DNA of 64,000 bases, taken from contig NC_088788.1 in assembly GCF_949628265.1 (NCBI RefSeq), forward strand, positions 8,618,001 to 8,682,000, written 5' to 3'. The notes under the pieces are model-generated. The model was not told the DNA's origin and ran no database searches. It was given only the letters and a program-made list of their open reading frames with translations. Position numbers and translations under genes: made by a program. Positions 10,808 to 23,797 of the stretch are shown here, one piece after another (the stretch's first letter is position 1; each line of letters opens with the position of its first letter). Origin of the DNA: Cloeon dipterum (lineage: Eukaryota > Arthropoda > Insecta > Ephemeroptera > Baetidae).

Positions 10808-13800
10808 ATGTCACTCTTCAGCAAGCGAAATGAAAGTGAGTAGTGAGGTTTAGCTTCTTTTTCTTTTTTACAGCTTCATTGTTTTTCTTTGAGATATAAA
10901 ACTGAATTGAATTAAGTTCCTGGCGAGTTTGATAGATTTTTAACCGGAGTTAATGCATTTAAATTTCGAATAGATGCTGACGAGTATCACTTAAAGTGTT
11001 ATGAATGATACGGAAATGAAATATTTCAAAATAATAACGAAGTATTGCTTTGCTCCCGGCGCACGCCATTTCTGTAAAAATGCTCGTCTCTCTGCCCTCT
11101 TCCGTAAGCATAAATGCTCTAGCATTTCTGATCAATTAAACGGAAATTTATTTTTAGATGTGCAACTTTTTAATATTGAAGATTTATTTAGGACCAATAT
11201 TTAGGATTGGTAGTTTAAATTTTAAGATGGCATCATAACTTAAGAAATGATTTCACATCTTATTTCATTTTTAGAAGTTTTTAAGATAAAAAGGGAACGG
11301 ATGTTTCCAAAAACAACTCTACATGACGAAATAACGCACTTACTAAATTAAGCATAGTCGGTATTTTTTTTTCATAATGCAACGGTAAAAATCTAATTCA
11401 TTAGTCTGTTTTATTCGTAATTTTTAGATTTGGTCTTGGTTGCACTATGTTTGCGTTAAGTTTCTGGAAAATAATAAAGTCACACCAGTTTCAATCCTCA
11501 TTTTACAGAGCTTTGTTTGTTAAAAAATAATGACAACTGACTATTGTCTTTCACATATGTCTGTATTTATATCAACAGATACAGAACAGAAAAAACTAAG
11601 CATTGGCTACTGGGACGGTGAACCATCAAAAGCTGTTGGGTATGTTATTTCACAGTGTTTTTAAAGCATGCAATTAATATTTCATAATTGTCCAGTTGCT
11701 TAAACCCATAGTGTTCGAAGCCACCAACAGATGACACACCCAATTTCTTAAATTTTTTGTTTTATTGCACTTCTGCTGCGATTTTAGACTCAATCTAGCT
11801 ACGGTGCGTTGCTAATTTATTATGCTTTCGTTTGACGTACTGGAAACAAAAATCAGTCCAGCCATTCGCCGTAGAAACGTAGGAAATTTTTTTATTTCAA
11901 AAAATAGTTCTCACGATTCTACGGCGATTGGCTGAACCGATTTTGGTTTTCAGAACGTAAAAAGAAAGCATAATATTAAATTAGGAATGAAGAGTAGCTA
12001 CATTAAGTCTGAAATCGCAGTGGAAGTGCATTAAAACTAAATTTTTAAGAAAGTCTATGGTTACGCCATCTGTTGCCGGCTTCGGACACTTAGGGTTTAT
12101 GCAACTGGTCAATTAAGGTAAAATTTTAATATCGCATTTAATATTTATAGACTAACCTGTGCATTGATCATTCACTACGATTTTTCAAACTCTGAAAAGT
12201 TTAATCGCGTCAATGGCGACCGAATGGACATTGAAAACCTGGAAAACACTTTGAAAAATTACGCACGGATTTACAAAACTTCAGGGACTTCAAAAGAAGT
12301 GGAAGACTTGCTTTATAATGGAAAAAAGCTTAAAAAAAAGTTCAAGTTGCAAGGTGTGTATAAATCTATATTATCAGCTGCATATTAGATATCATATTAT
12401 GCAATCAGAAGAAAAATAACACTTAGCTAAAACGAATATTTTTACAGACGATGAGGAGCCTGAACTATTCCTTCTCTTCATTTTGACTCATGGAAATAAA
12501 AACGGAAGGCTATCCACTCATCATAAGAATGGAAAAGACCGCTTCTATTTATGCGACGTGTACGCTAATCTCCGGCAAAATTCCAGCCTGAAAAATGCTC
12601 TGAAACTTTTATTTGTCAACGTAAGTCAGTTTCATAATAATAATTATTATATTTCGCTGAGTGTTGATTTTAAAAAATTAAGGCGTGTCGTGGAGAAATT
12701 ATTGACGGTTTGGTAAAAAGAAACCAAAGGCGGAAAAGGAAAGCAAAATATAAGAACGGCAAAGATGAAACAGAAGAAATTAAAATGACCTACCTAGATA
12801 GGAAAAAGAAACCTAACCTCAACGCAGTGCGAGTGACGGTTGAGCCAGACGAGAAAAATTTCATCACCTTTTTTTCTTCCGTCGAAAGTACGTCAAATAA
12901 TTATCTTAATTTTTTTATTAAATTCATTTTTGTTATGTGTAGCGACCACTTCGTTTCTCTGGGAGCATGGATCTTCGACCGTCTTAGCTTTCTGCAGATG
13001 TTTTGAGATTTTAGAGAAAGACATAGGACTTGAAGAATTTCTAACCCGAATGATGTACCAATTTGATGTATTTGAAAACCAAACGATTCTTAAACTTGGG
13101 TCAACACCTGAAATCAAAGTTATGAAGCATAGACAACTCACTATCTCCAAAGTTGGCCGAGAATCAGAGTATTTGGCTAATCATGATTTTTTTCTTTCTA
13201 ACTAAATTTTACGAAATCAAATTTTTAGATTTGATACAGAGTTAAGCTACCTTTGGAAATCTGACAAGAAACTCCTTCTTTCGGGAAGAAAAGCCCATTT
13301 TTATGTCCATCCACAGAGCAGAGATTTCGAAAAGGTTCTAGATTTGCTAAATATTCTTTGGAGCGAATTTGAATTTGAGTTGAAATTTCACAGAGATCTT
13401 CAGTCCCTAACTGATTCTGGTTTGATAGATATTGCGATAGCAATAAAAGAAACTAATAACTTTTAACTTCAGTTTCGGCTGCGAACGAAGACTCTGATGG
13501 CTGTGTCTTTGTATGCATTGTGACCGAGCTTCATGATGTGAACTGTGAAGTGTATGCCACAATTGACGAAGAATTTTTTCCTATTAAGGAATTCCTTTAC
13601 CCAACAATTGGTCCAAGCACTGGAAATTGGATCGGCAAGCCGAAAATTTTTGTATTTCTCAATTCCACAGAAAGAACGAAAAAGCGACCCTATGGTGAAG
13701 TGTCCCAGGTGATTAAAAAAATTCAAATGTAATTTAATATTTTATAATATTTCTAATTTAATATTTAGGTTTACGTAAATACCAAATTCTCAAAACGCGG

Positions 13801-15203
13801 GACCATTCACCAAGGCTTGCTAACGCTGATCCTGCCTCAGACAAGTATGCATAAGAAATCTCAAGCTGAGGTGTAATTAATTTTAAGCCGATTTTCTTCT
13901 AGATTCTGTGCAGTTTTTCATTGATCAACTTAAGGATTTTACCCGGCGTGACAAGATGGAAAACACCACCTTTCAGGAATTGTTTTTTGCCATGCAGCAA
14001 CAATCAACAAGCACGTTTAGCATCAAACCAATGATCATGTCAACCCTTCATTTAAAGTTGGATATGGCGTTTCCACCCAAAATCATTGCTAAAAATCTAA
14101 GCCTGTTGGAGGGGTTTACGAGAAAGCCGGTGTCTGTATACAAGCTCTGGAGGAAAATTGATAAAGTTTTAAGAGGTTAGAAGAAACAAAATTCCAAATG
14201 ACAGCTTTTACTCATTAAAATTGCGGTTTTAGGGCAGGCTGAGTACACGGTTTTCATCATATCCGCATACGCAGGTTGGGGAAAGTCAGTTTTGGCCGAG
14301 ACCATCGCCAATAGAGCCGCAGCAGAATATAAAGTCGCAATTTTGGACCTCAGGAAAAATTCCAAGTTCCAAATGGCGCTGAACCGTACAAATGAATACC
14401 GAGACTTATTTAGAACATACTGGACGATGATGGGAAAAAACTGCTTTTTAGACATGCCTCAGTTCATCATCCTGGACAACATAGATGATGTGATTGGCGA
14501 GAAGTTGCTGAATATGGTGGCGCAGATGGCAACAGACAAAGTCGGCCTGTTGATGTCGACGAGGCCCCAGAACATGTATAATTTGGATATGCAACTCGAG
14601 GAAATTTGCCCGGTGACCGCGATCAGCATTCACACTGCCTCCAGAGAAAAACAGATCGATTTTCTGCATCGCAGAATCGGAAGTTGCGTTAATCAAGACA
14701 AGTTAAAAGAAATACTAAATTATTTGGATAATTGCGGTGCAGATGACCTGATTGAAAAGTTGGGTGCACTTGAGAAAGTCACTTCTTATCCGAAATTGAC
14801 CGATAATGGAAACATCAACATTTACGAGCTAAGTGAGCACGTATTCGACTGCACAGTCAAGTCGGTCCTGCACAGAGCCTTTGGTTTGACAAATGACAAA
14901 AGTGACAAATTCAAAAAGCTGCGCAAGGAACACAAGAGACAACTCTCTATTCTCTCACACAATTTCTTTATGGACAATAAGGTAGAAAATAATTTTGTGG
15001 AAAATATCACAGTTCTAGATGACTACGGAATCACCACAATCATCGAGTCCTGGGTGTTGGTTTTGAGCGTTACTTTGGCCGCCTACCTATGCGTCAGTCA
15101 AGGATTGATTTCAACGGAAGAGCAGATCAAGAAGTTGCCCCAGCAAGAGATTCTTAGAAATATGATGCAGTGTAAAAATAAAATCAGGACAAAGGCAAAA
15201 TAA
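10808..15203 (+). CDS. Caspase / pseudo-caspase / STAND NTPase protein, copy 3 (complete)
   Basis: Exons: 10808-10835, 11579-11639, 12151-12353, 12448-12620, 12683-12887, 12943-13168, 13229-13419, 13473-13708, 13769-13844, 13903-14175, 14233-15203. They total 2643 bases (880 residues), all in phase. Exon lengths equal those of copy 2 except exon 3 (27 bases shorter) and the last exon (12 bases longer). Domain 1 keeps LTHG and NACRG; the residue before ACRG is Asn rather than Ser. Domain 2 again lacks catalytic His/Cys (VTEL and VFLNS at the expected sites). The NTPase has intact AYAGWGKS, IILDNIDD and STRPQ. Similarity to copy 2 is very high through exons, introns and flanks, so the two separated more recently than copy 1. 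Intron 2 holds a 421-base inverted-repeat transposon. An AATAAA lies at about 15260. Function is inferred as for copy 2. Confidence 0.8.
11690..12110. mobile_element. Long-inverted-repeat (foldback) MITE in intron 2 of copy 3
   Basis: A 421-base element whose two halves are inverted repeats along nearly the whole length: CCAGTTGCTTAAACCC at the left against the reverse complement of GGGTTTATGCAACTGG at the right, and CGCCGTAGAA against TTCTACGGCG near the centre. Intron 2 of copy 2 (5785-5871) is the empty site, reading ATAATTAAGG. In copy 3 AATT occurs on both sides (11686-11689 and 12111-12114), giving a 4-base target duplication. Confidence 0.82.
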
Positions 15204-15560
15204 TCTGCTTAATTTTAATTACTTTTACTGTTTGTTCATAATACGACAATCAGCAGCTCGGAATAAATAGTTAACTGTCTCTAAAATTTACAGCCCTATG
15301 GTATTAGATGTAGATATAAATTGTCGATTTAAGCAAGAACTATTATTTCAAAACGACGTGGTAAGATTTGTTTGATTCCATTCAAATAATTCACAGGGCC
15401 CAAACATTTTGTATGCATAATTATTTAGTAAAATAAAACCCCTTCAACAATTTTGGACACTTGTTTAATTTGCCAAGCCCTTCTCAGCTCGTGTAAATGC
15501 AAATGAACCGTTCACAAGATATTTCCAACAACAAGCAAAGAAACACGAAGCTTTTTCATT

Positions 15561-18500
15561 CGTTCAGCGCGAAAGAAACGAAAGTCTCGGCGATGCTGGT
15601 TTGCGTTTCACACGGATTTTAATTTTTAATTAGCGCCTCTAAGTGCGTCGCGCATTCAAATGGTTTTGTTTACCTTTATTCGGCGCGGATGCGAGTTCAT
15701 TAATGCGCGCGGCGGCCCACTCGGCGCCGCAAACAATGGCCGCGCACCGATGAATTAGCCGTGGAAAATGGAATCGTGGGCGCGAACACGACACGCAGAG
15801 CACAGAACAGACGTGGACACGCTTCTTGTCGCAAAACATTGACGATTTTCACTCCCGGAGACGACAAGTACGTGTATTTTGATTGCCCACTGGTAGCTGC
15901 GCTTGCTCAGCGGTGACAATTCGTGAAAGGCTGAGCTGCTTTGGGCTTGAGCGAACGCCTGGCAACGCTTGACGCAAATATTTAATTCAAATAAGAAAAT
16001 TTTTAATTTCAAATAGGACTGATAATGTAAAAACATGGAAAATTATCAATGCCTTTAGTATTTAGTAAAAAGCTAAATTTTAACTAGGTATATCATCGTT
16101 TATTTTATTTTTTATGTAAAGAAAAGTGACTGCACAGTTAGCATGCTCCTCTAAAATGGTGAGAACAGTTTGTTTCACCATAAAAACAGTTCCTCCATAA
16201 ATTGGCATCCACCATTGTCTAGATCATAGCGAGAGGAAACTAAATCTGCCGGAAAAGATGTAAATTTCGGAGAAAATTGGCAAAATTTGAATTATTTCTT
16301 ATTGCACATGCATGACAAATTGATAATTTGATCAAATTCTAGCCCTAATCAACAATTCAAATTAATATAAAATGTTTCCCTGAATTAATCAACTTGAAAA
16401 ATTTAATTTTTAAAAGAGGAAAAATTAAACGCGTTCATTATTGCAAAAAAAAGAAGTAAAATTGCCCTTCTCTTGAGAGATCACACACAAAGGCTGTCAT
16501 TATACACTGCAAGGCTCACTTTGAATTTTTTAATGCGCCAGATTTCATGCTTCAAATGCCGGGCTGACCTTGCCTCCGGTGATGCGCCCGACGCTGCGAC
16601 TGAGTGAGATGCTTTTGTGCCGCGTCCGATGGGATTTCATATAAAAAGAGCACGATCATGATCAACTTTTGTGTCGGCTTAACGCTTAATTCCCATCATT
16701 CATCTCGATTTTATCTCTAATTCGTCTGCATTTGTCGCATTCGAATTTCCAAAACAAACAGTTTAGCCGTGCGAGAGTGCGTGCGTGTGATTAATTTAAT
16801 TACTAATCTGCGAATCGCGTGCAGCTCGCCATCACGAAGTCTCATTCATATTCTGCAAGGCGGGAATTTTTTTGAATGGCTGAATAATTCGTTAAAAATT
16901 AAACTCGTCGGAAACGAAAAAAGTACGGCGTTTGGAGCTCGAGTTTTCGGTGCGTGGGTCCGCCATTCAAGCGAGACGATGTAATCGCTTTTGTTTGGGG
17001 GCACGCAGCACGTTCCTCGTGGCATCCGGCGACCAAGAACAAGGGAAAAAGTGCCCATTGTCCGAGACAAACAGAGCAGACGTGGCCAATCGGAAATAAT
17101 GGAGACGCCAAGCAAACAAACAACTCGTTTCTTGATCTGCGGTATTTCAAGACGATCGGTTTAATCACCTCTAGGCCGGATTTAAATTTCAATTAGCGCG
17201 TTGCTTCCGCTTTCTCACCGATTCCAACGACCTTAGCTTCTCAACAATGCCGAAAACGAGCCGCAGACACGCCGACAATGCTGTATGTAATTTCGAGCAG
17301 CTGGATCGGAGCTGCATGAGCTGCCACTCACAATCAGGTACACATGTTTTGTGCTCTCTCTATGTAATTAGCATCGAGCGAGAGAGCAAAATGGGCCGAG
17401 CTTTTTGCCGACGAGCCAAGCAAACTGGAATTCAGGTTAAGGACTGAACTGCAATCGATTCCAATATTTGAATATTATATCTCTGCGATTTTCCGATTTT
17501 CATTTCACTAAAAGAGCCAATTAAGGAGAATTTATTCTGGCAGCCAATCGAGTTAATTGCACAATGCAACTGCTTAGCGTAATGGGCGACGATTTATATT
17601 GTTGGTTTTGCTTTCTTGGAAAGGCCCGCGGCGTCCATTGCACACACACACACACACACACAGTCAGGCAGAATTTACCTACAATGAAAGAACAACAGTC
17701 TTGCATTGAATGCTAACTCGGCAGACGATAAATAATTCGTGCCGTCGGCCAGTGGTGATGAAAATCATGCGCCCTATCATTACAGCCTCGCTCAGTCGTA
17801 AATATATCGGCGCAGCTCGATTTTCGAAATAGCATTCATTTTCTTTTCATTCAATCCGCTGAGTCTCATGCGAACGTTAATTGTTGCATTTCAGCTATAA
17901 ATAAAACCCTGCGCTCCCTGATTACAACAATTTTCGCAGCCTTTCTCTTCGGTTTTCGTAATTTACACACTGTAACTTTCCACCTTTCAGTTCAAAATGC
18001 GGACTTTACAAGCATGAGCTCACAGTCAACATAAAATTTATTAAAAAATGCAGTTGAGCGCGGGAATAATGCAAGAATGGCGTGTCGCGGGTGTGGCGAC
18101 GCTCGCTCGTCTCTTGAGAAAATATAAAGTATATAAGAATTCGTGATGCTCGACTTGCAGCAAGCAAGCGAGTGAGATTGAAATTGTGCGTCGCAGGCCG
18201 GCCATTTTCTTGATTCAAGTCGAGATTTACTCTGGCAAAGACATATTATTAATGCATGTTGAACAGGCTTTGCGTACGAGCAGAGCAGGGAAGCGTTAAA
18301 GTGATTGTACCATTCGTAATTATTTAAAAGCGCACCGTGATTTGTCGTCGGCGCAACACAACTCGTTTATAATTCTCCATGCCTGGCCTGTCTCTCAGCT
18401 TTTCAAATAAAATTGATTGCCATGCGAATAATGACGCGAAGAGTAAAATTTAAAGTAGCGCTGCAGTTGGAATTTCGTTTTTGACAGTGCCAATCAATGC

Positions 18501-21500
18501 CTGCTGAGGGTCAAATTTGATTTATGGCAGCCAAATCACTCGGGCTGTAATTCGAAATGACGTGCCGAAAACCAGAGGAAACTTGGCTCATAAAAAGTGA
18601 CAGGAGAACGCAGGCGACCACTCAGAGAGAAGGGAGCAGTTCTTTGATCATTTTTTTTTTACTAGCAAGTGATGGGCTGAGATCAAGACGGCAGCGACAC
18701 AGCGACAGCTAACGCAATTAAGCGACAAGGGTTGCTGCTGACCAACCTTTGTGGGCATCGCTGTGGCGCTGTTGTCTCGATCTTATAGTCCAGCGCAACG
18801 TCCAATCAGAGGATCACTCTCTTCTTTGATTTGTCTTGTGGCATTTTTTGTTTTTTTTTTCAGACTAAAAAACCACTTTAATAACGGTGTTTACGTTTGC
18901 ACCAATTTTCGGCCCGTCGTCATGTTGAATTTTTGACTGCCTAAATTAATTCGAGCCTCAGCAATCGATTGGAATCGTCAAAAATAAAATTCCAGGGATA
19001 ATAAATTCCGATAAGAATAAGAATTTGATCAATTCCGTCTCTAGTGCTCAGCCGATCAGGAATCGTGTTTGCCTGGTGGTCCAAATTGAAACTCACGGTG
19101 AAATAATTGCGTTTGACGCTCGAGTGCGTTCGTTCGTTCGCATTATTTGTCCGGATTAATTGCATGTGAACAAGAAAATAAATTAGTCCCCGTTTGCGGT
19201 GATTCGTTCCGATCCGTTTTTTTATATTTTTCTCAGCCATCGCCGCCGTCTCGAGGTTTATTGGGGGGTCTTAATTGCGCCCCGGCGTCTTTTTGTTTAC
19301 AGACCGCTTTTTGCCTGTCCGTCCACTTTCCATTGTTGTTCGCTCCGAGCACCAACCAGACTCAGTTTGTCCTGCAGTCCACTCTCGCTTAATGACTCAA
19401 TTTCGAAACAGCGCGCAGTCATAAAAACAACTTTTTGAACACTTAATCAATTCGAAACGAAAAAGGGACGATATTTAAACAAACAAAACCCAACTTGGGA
19501 TTATTTTCAACCGATTTGATCGCGTCCCTGTTTTAGACCCACTCCTCTAAAAGCGTTTTCGTCGAGTTGCTTGAGCGCGGCACACCCGTTTGCCTCTTTC
19601 CACTCCTTGATTGATCAAACAAAGTGCGTCAGGCAGCAGCCCGAGTCCATTTCAGTCAGGTGTGGCAGCACCTGTGCTGTGCGTTATTTTAATATCGAAC
19701 ACCTCCGATTGTCTCCTTCCCGTGCATTTTTATTTTTCAATTTCTCAGCTCGTTTCGCTTGGCTTTGTAAGGCTGAACAATAAAGAAACGCATACAAATA
19801 CAAATACTCGTCTCCTTATTTTCCCCTCGAGCAGGCAGAGAAGGAAAGAGAGAAAGAAACAGACAAAAGATTTAATCTGGCGGCGCCGCTCGCTCATGAC
19901 TTGCACTCGATTTGCATAAAGCAGAACCAACTTTTCTCTCTCCTTCCAGCCAGTCGAGAGTAAAAAAAAACACGGGAATAGGAAAATCAGTCTCCGCGCG
20001 GCATCGATTGAGAGCTTAAATAAATTTTTAGTACCAAAAATACCGTGGCCACACTTTGGGTAAAGGTTATAGACACAAAGAAATAAATCTGGGGATTTGT
20101 TTTCCGAGCACGTCTAGGAATTCACGAGGCTTTTAGCGCGGCGATGCCACCCAGGCAGACAGGAGATATATATTTTGAAAAGCAAGTGCAGCGCATGACC
20201 CACGCACGCTCTGTTTCATTTTTTTGGCGCGTTTGCAACATTCGAGAAGTCGGGAGCAAAGGAGGATTCTGCGTAACGGTCGATTGAAGACTTGAAGAGC
20301 AAAGCCGGTTTCTTTCGCCGCGTCAAACTCTAATTTCACGTGATAAACGGCTCCGGCCAGAATAAATTTCCAGGCCGATCAACACATTCCGCACCAACCT
20401 CGATTAAAATTAAAGCGGATTAATAATTTTTTGTTAATTAGGGCACAAATTAAAGCGTTGAAAACATCGCTAGTCTAGTAGATAGCTTCTAATGGATGAG
20501 AGAACGGGAGCGATTTTTAATTATTATTTGGTTAATTTTGGTCTTTCGTTTGTTTTATTAATTAGAGGCCCTGAAATACCGTTGGTATATTCATGGTTTA
20601 AGGATATCTATTAACTTTAAAAAAATATCTGTGGCCAAAAACAAATTGCTCCTGATTTTTTATTTTAATTTTTAATAGTCTCACTGATGGAATTTCTGAA
20701 AGAACTATTCAATTTATTCTAGATAAATTCTATTAAAGTTTATTTTTTCTATTTAATTGCTCGTGCTCAGAGCATTATTTAGCGAATTTCACGGTGAGTA
20801 GGCAGCGCAAGAGGCGCGATGAAGAGCATGTTTCACAAGCGCATAATTTGTAATTAATATCAGGCGGATTGCAGCAAGCGAAACCGCGAAAGTGTAAAAA
20901 GAGCTTTGTTGCGGCTCCGCGGGCACATTTGCATGAGTTCAGCTGGCGATTGAGCAAAACAAAGCAGCAAATGACACGCTGCTCTGCTCGGATCGGAAGA
21001 CAAGTTGGTTGAAACGCGATCCAATTGAAATGAAGCCGTCGATTAATGACGAAAAGGAAACACGAGAGCCTTTCGTGCTCATTAATATTTACAAATGCGG
21101 ACGCGAGGCGTAATTAATCTCCCAGCCACGGTGAACACGACCGGCCAACACGCGCACTCGGGTTCCGATACTTGAGTCCGATCGAAATAACAACACAACT
21201 GTGTCAAAGGGAAAAACATCGATTTGAATGATGTCAAACTTGTCACTTACAAATTGTTTTGAATCGTGCGTAAAAAAATAAGTGTTGATTCCCACAGAAC
21301 CATCAAGTTGGTAATTGTGACCTTTAAAGGAATTAATTAAGCATCATTATTTATTATTTATTTAATTTATAATTTTTCCTTGGAATATTGTGCTTAAACT
21401 ACCCGTCATTTTCATTCCACTGATCATTTTCAGACCAGATTGACCGTTTTCAGGGTCAGGGTGTGCCCTGACGACTAATTTCCACTGCCCTGCTTGCTCA

Positions 21501-23797
21501 GTCGGAGGGACAAATGAAGAATTGGAATTGTCGGCGTCTCAGGTTTCGCGGGGGTGGCAGCACGGGGCCCCCGCCAATTCGCTGATTTATCTGTCAGGTC
21601 GCGAAGGTCTGCGGCTCGTGCTCTATGCGGTGACGCAGCACATCGTGTTCTTGTGCCGATGTTTGGACAGCCAGTCAAAACAGACGCGCAATTAGCACAA
21701 TCGACCGAGTAATTGGCTGCCATTCTTCCCTAATTTTCGGTCACAAAGCAAGCGCCGACGTATAAGACGTTGGTTGGGAAATTAAAGGTGCCGTCCAAAT
21801 TCACAGGAGTTGATTTGCATTTTATTTCAAATAAGGAAAATTTAAACTGCTTCAGTCAAAAAGGTAATAAAATCCTAACTCGTGAGAAATTTCTGTTTAA
21901 ATAACCTTTAAAGCCATTGTGATCCTTTGAGAAATAAGTTTGTCTCGAGGGAAACTGGATAGAAGAAAAGAATTAGTCCCTGCTGGTCGCCTTCCCCAGG
22001 TTGAAAGGTGAGCCAATGGCAATTCATCGGCGATTTGTCACGCAGCGGAGAGCTTAACGCGTGGGTCATTTTTTATTGGCCTAGAGATGCGTTGTTCATG
22101 GATTCCTAAAACGCGGTGACCGGACGGACGCGGGAAGCAATTAAGACGGTTTGTCGCCTTCTAAACAAAAACCAATTAGCGGGAAAAACGCTTCTCAGGT
22201 GGAAAATAGCACCCGACCGCTAATTGCTTTCGATTGGAGTCGTTTGCTCGTTAAAAACCGTTGCACCGCACGACGATTAAAAAAAACTAGATCTGTGAAA
22301 TTGGGACAGTTTGATCACATTTTCCTTAGCTTCTGTCAAACCGCATTTCAAACCAGCTGAAATCGTGTCACCTGCTTCGAAATGAGATAAAGGGACCAAA
22401 ACTCCTCAAAAAAAGGGCAAATAATTTTCAAGCCCTTTAATTTCCAAAATATGAATCCAAATTCAGGTACTGACCTGCATGCTTGTGCCAAAAAATCGCG
22501 ACGAGCCAGTCAGGTTTGTATCCTTGCGTCTCTTTCTTGCTTTCACCGAGACGAGCACTAATTGGCGGCGTCGATTTTCCGTTTGTCACACAACTGGGCC
22601 TGACGCCCTTCCTCAGGGCCACACGCCGCACCCACGCACTGTCACTACAACCCTTCCAAGAGGGGGTTGCTTCGCTGCTCGAGGTCACGCACACTAACTT
22701 CACGCCGCCGACACCGAGGAATGCGCACTCACGGGCCACGGCACCGCTCTTGATGGTCGCGACTCTGTTTCTCCACTCAACGGCGCTGAAAAATACCTGT
22801 TCCACACCCGGCCAGTTGCGCCATCTCAGAAGTCAACAGGTGAGGCTGTGATCCGCGCGTTTTGTTTTAGATTTGCAAAGCACCGCCTGCCATCTACCGG
22901 CCGAGAGGAGAACACGCACGCGCGAAAAGCAACGGCCAGGTCATGCAGGATGCCTAACTCTCGAAATGCAGGCGTTAGAGATAAAACCTGTTGATATATT
23001 TTTTATTAAAATTTGCGTAAATCATTCATATCTTTGCCTAGAATTTTCTTTAAGAATTGAATTTCTCAGAAAATCAGTTAAAATTTGGAAGCTAGGCGAG
23101 CAACTGAAAATTCACGATTTTTTTGTCAGAAATGAAAAATTAACCCCACGGTGGTTTGCACATCGAGCGTAGATCTCGTCATGCAAAACAAACCATTTAA
23201 AGCCTATGTAATAGTCATTTTTCAATTGTTTTTTTTTTAATTCAATTCAATTTTTTAATTCTAAATCATACACTTTTGATCAAAGTAAAAATGGCTAAAT
23301 AGTTGCCTTTTTGAAAAATATTTGGCTGAAAATCTGAAAATTAACGGAGACTTGGTTTTAATTTTTAATTTTGCTCACTATGCAGATCAGAATGAATTGT
23401 TTTTCAATTCCACAAACAATAAACAAATCTTCTTGATGTACGTGCATAATTTTTTCCCTGTTGCCAATTAAATTTTGTCATTCTTAAATATTTTAACGTT
23501 CTCAGCGTTCGTTCAAGGATCAAGATAAGAAATAATGTGATTTATTTAATTTGTCTTGTAATTTTTCCAGCAACAAAATTCAAAACAATGCAAATTGTTG
23601 AGCAATTAGCCAACATGCCAATTTGTTGAAATTTAAATTTTCAAAGCAACTATGTATATAGATTTATAAAGTTATTATCCGTGATTTTGATGTTAGAGTG
23701 TTTTTTTGTAATAAAATAAAAATTCCATTGTTAATACCTCTTGCTTTTTACCCGATTGTTGGAGCATTCTCCTCTTGTCGATTGTTGCTCCTCAGAA
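15561..23797. other. 8.2 kb intergenic region, no supported gene
   Basis: Beyond the duplication edge the sequence is more GC-rich and of mixed composition. Open frames are short and unconvincing. TATA-like sequences occur at about 16640 (ATATAAAAAGAG) and 17896 (CTATAAATA), without a coding region attached. About 22840 there is a good splice donor (CAACAG followed by GTGAGG) after a GC-rich stretch. Because the next gene has an acceptor just before its ATG, this may be its leader exon. The stretch 23170-23790 is AT-rich with nothing visible. Confidence 0.5.
17641..17662. repeat. (CA)11 microsatellite
   Basis: Eleven uninterrupted CA units in intergenic DNA. Confidence 0.95.

Larger units (their letters stand above)
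1..15560 (+). repeat. Tandem segmental duplication, three units
   Basis: The three caspase-STAND genes and their flanks form direct repeats about 6.2 kb apart (start codon to start codon, 4559 to 10808). The intergenic DNA is duplicated too. Positions 3312-4558 align with 9807-10807, for example around AAATGCGTTA and TTTATCGATCAACTGC. The 3' flank of copy 2 (about 9480-9730) matches that of copy 3 (about 15310-15560). Similarity stops near 15560, where base composition also changes, so this is read as the right edge of the array. The left edge is outside the window. Confidence 0.85.

Noticed and set aside
16255-16300. Another TTAA-family MITE copy (GGAGAAAATTGGCAAAATTTGAAT)
   Set aside because: Only one short matching segment is visible; not enough to list as an element.
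17247-17447. Cys-containing frame starting MPKTSRRHADNAV as a small gene
   Set aside because: No domain, no supporting exons on either side and no clear promoter. It cannot be told from chance.
22437-22851. Overlapping frames of about 120 codons on both strands in a GC-rich stretch
   Set aside because: Frames on both strands, no domain, and low-complexity translations. More likely a GC island or leader exon.
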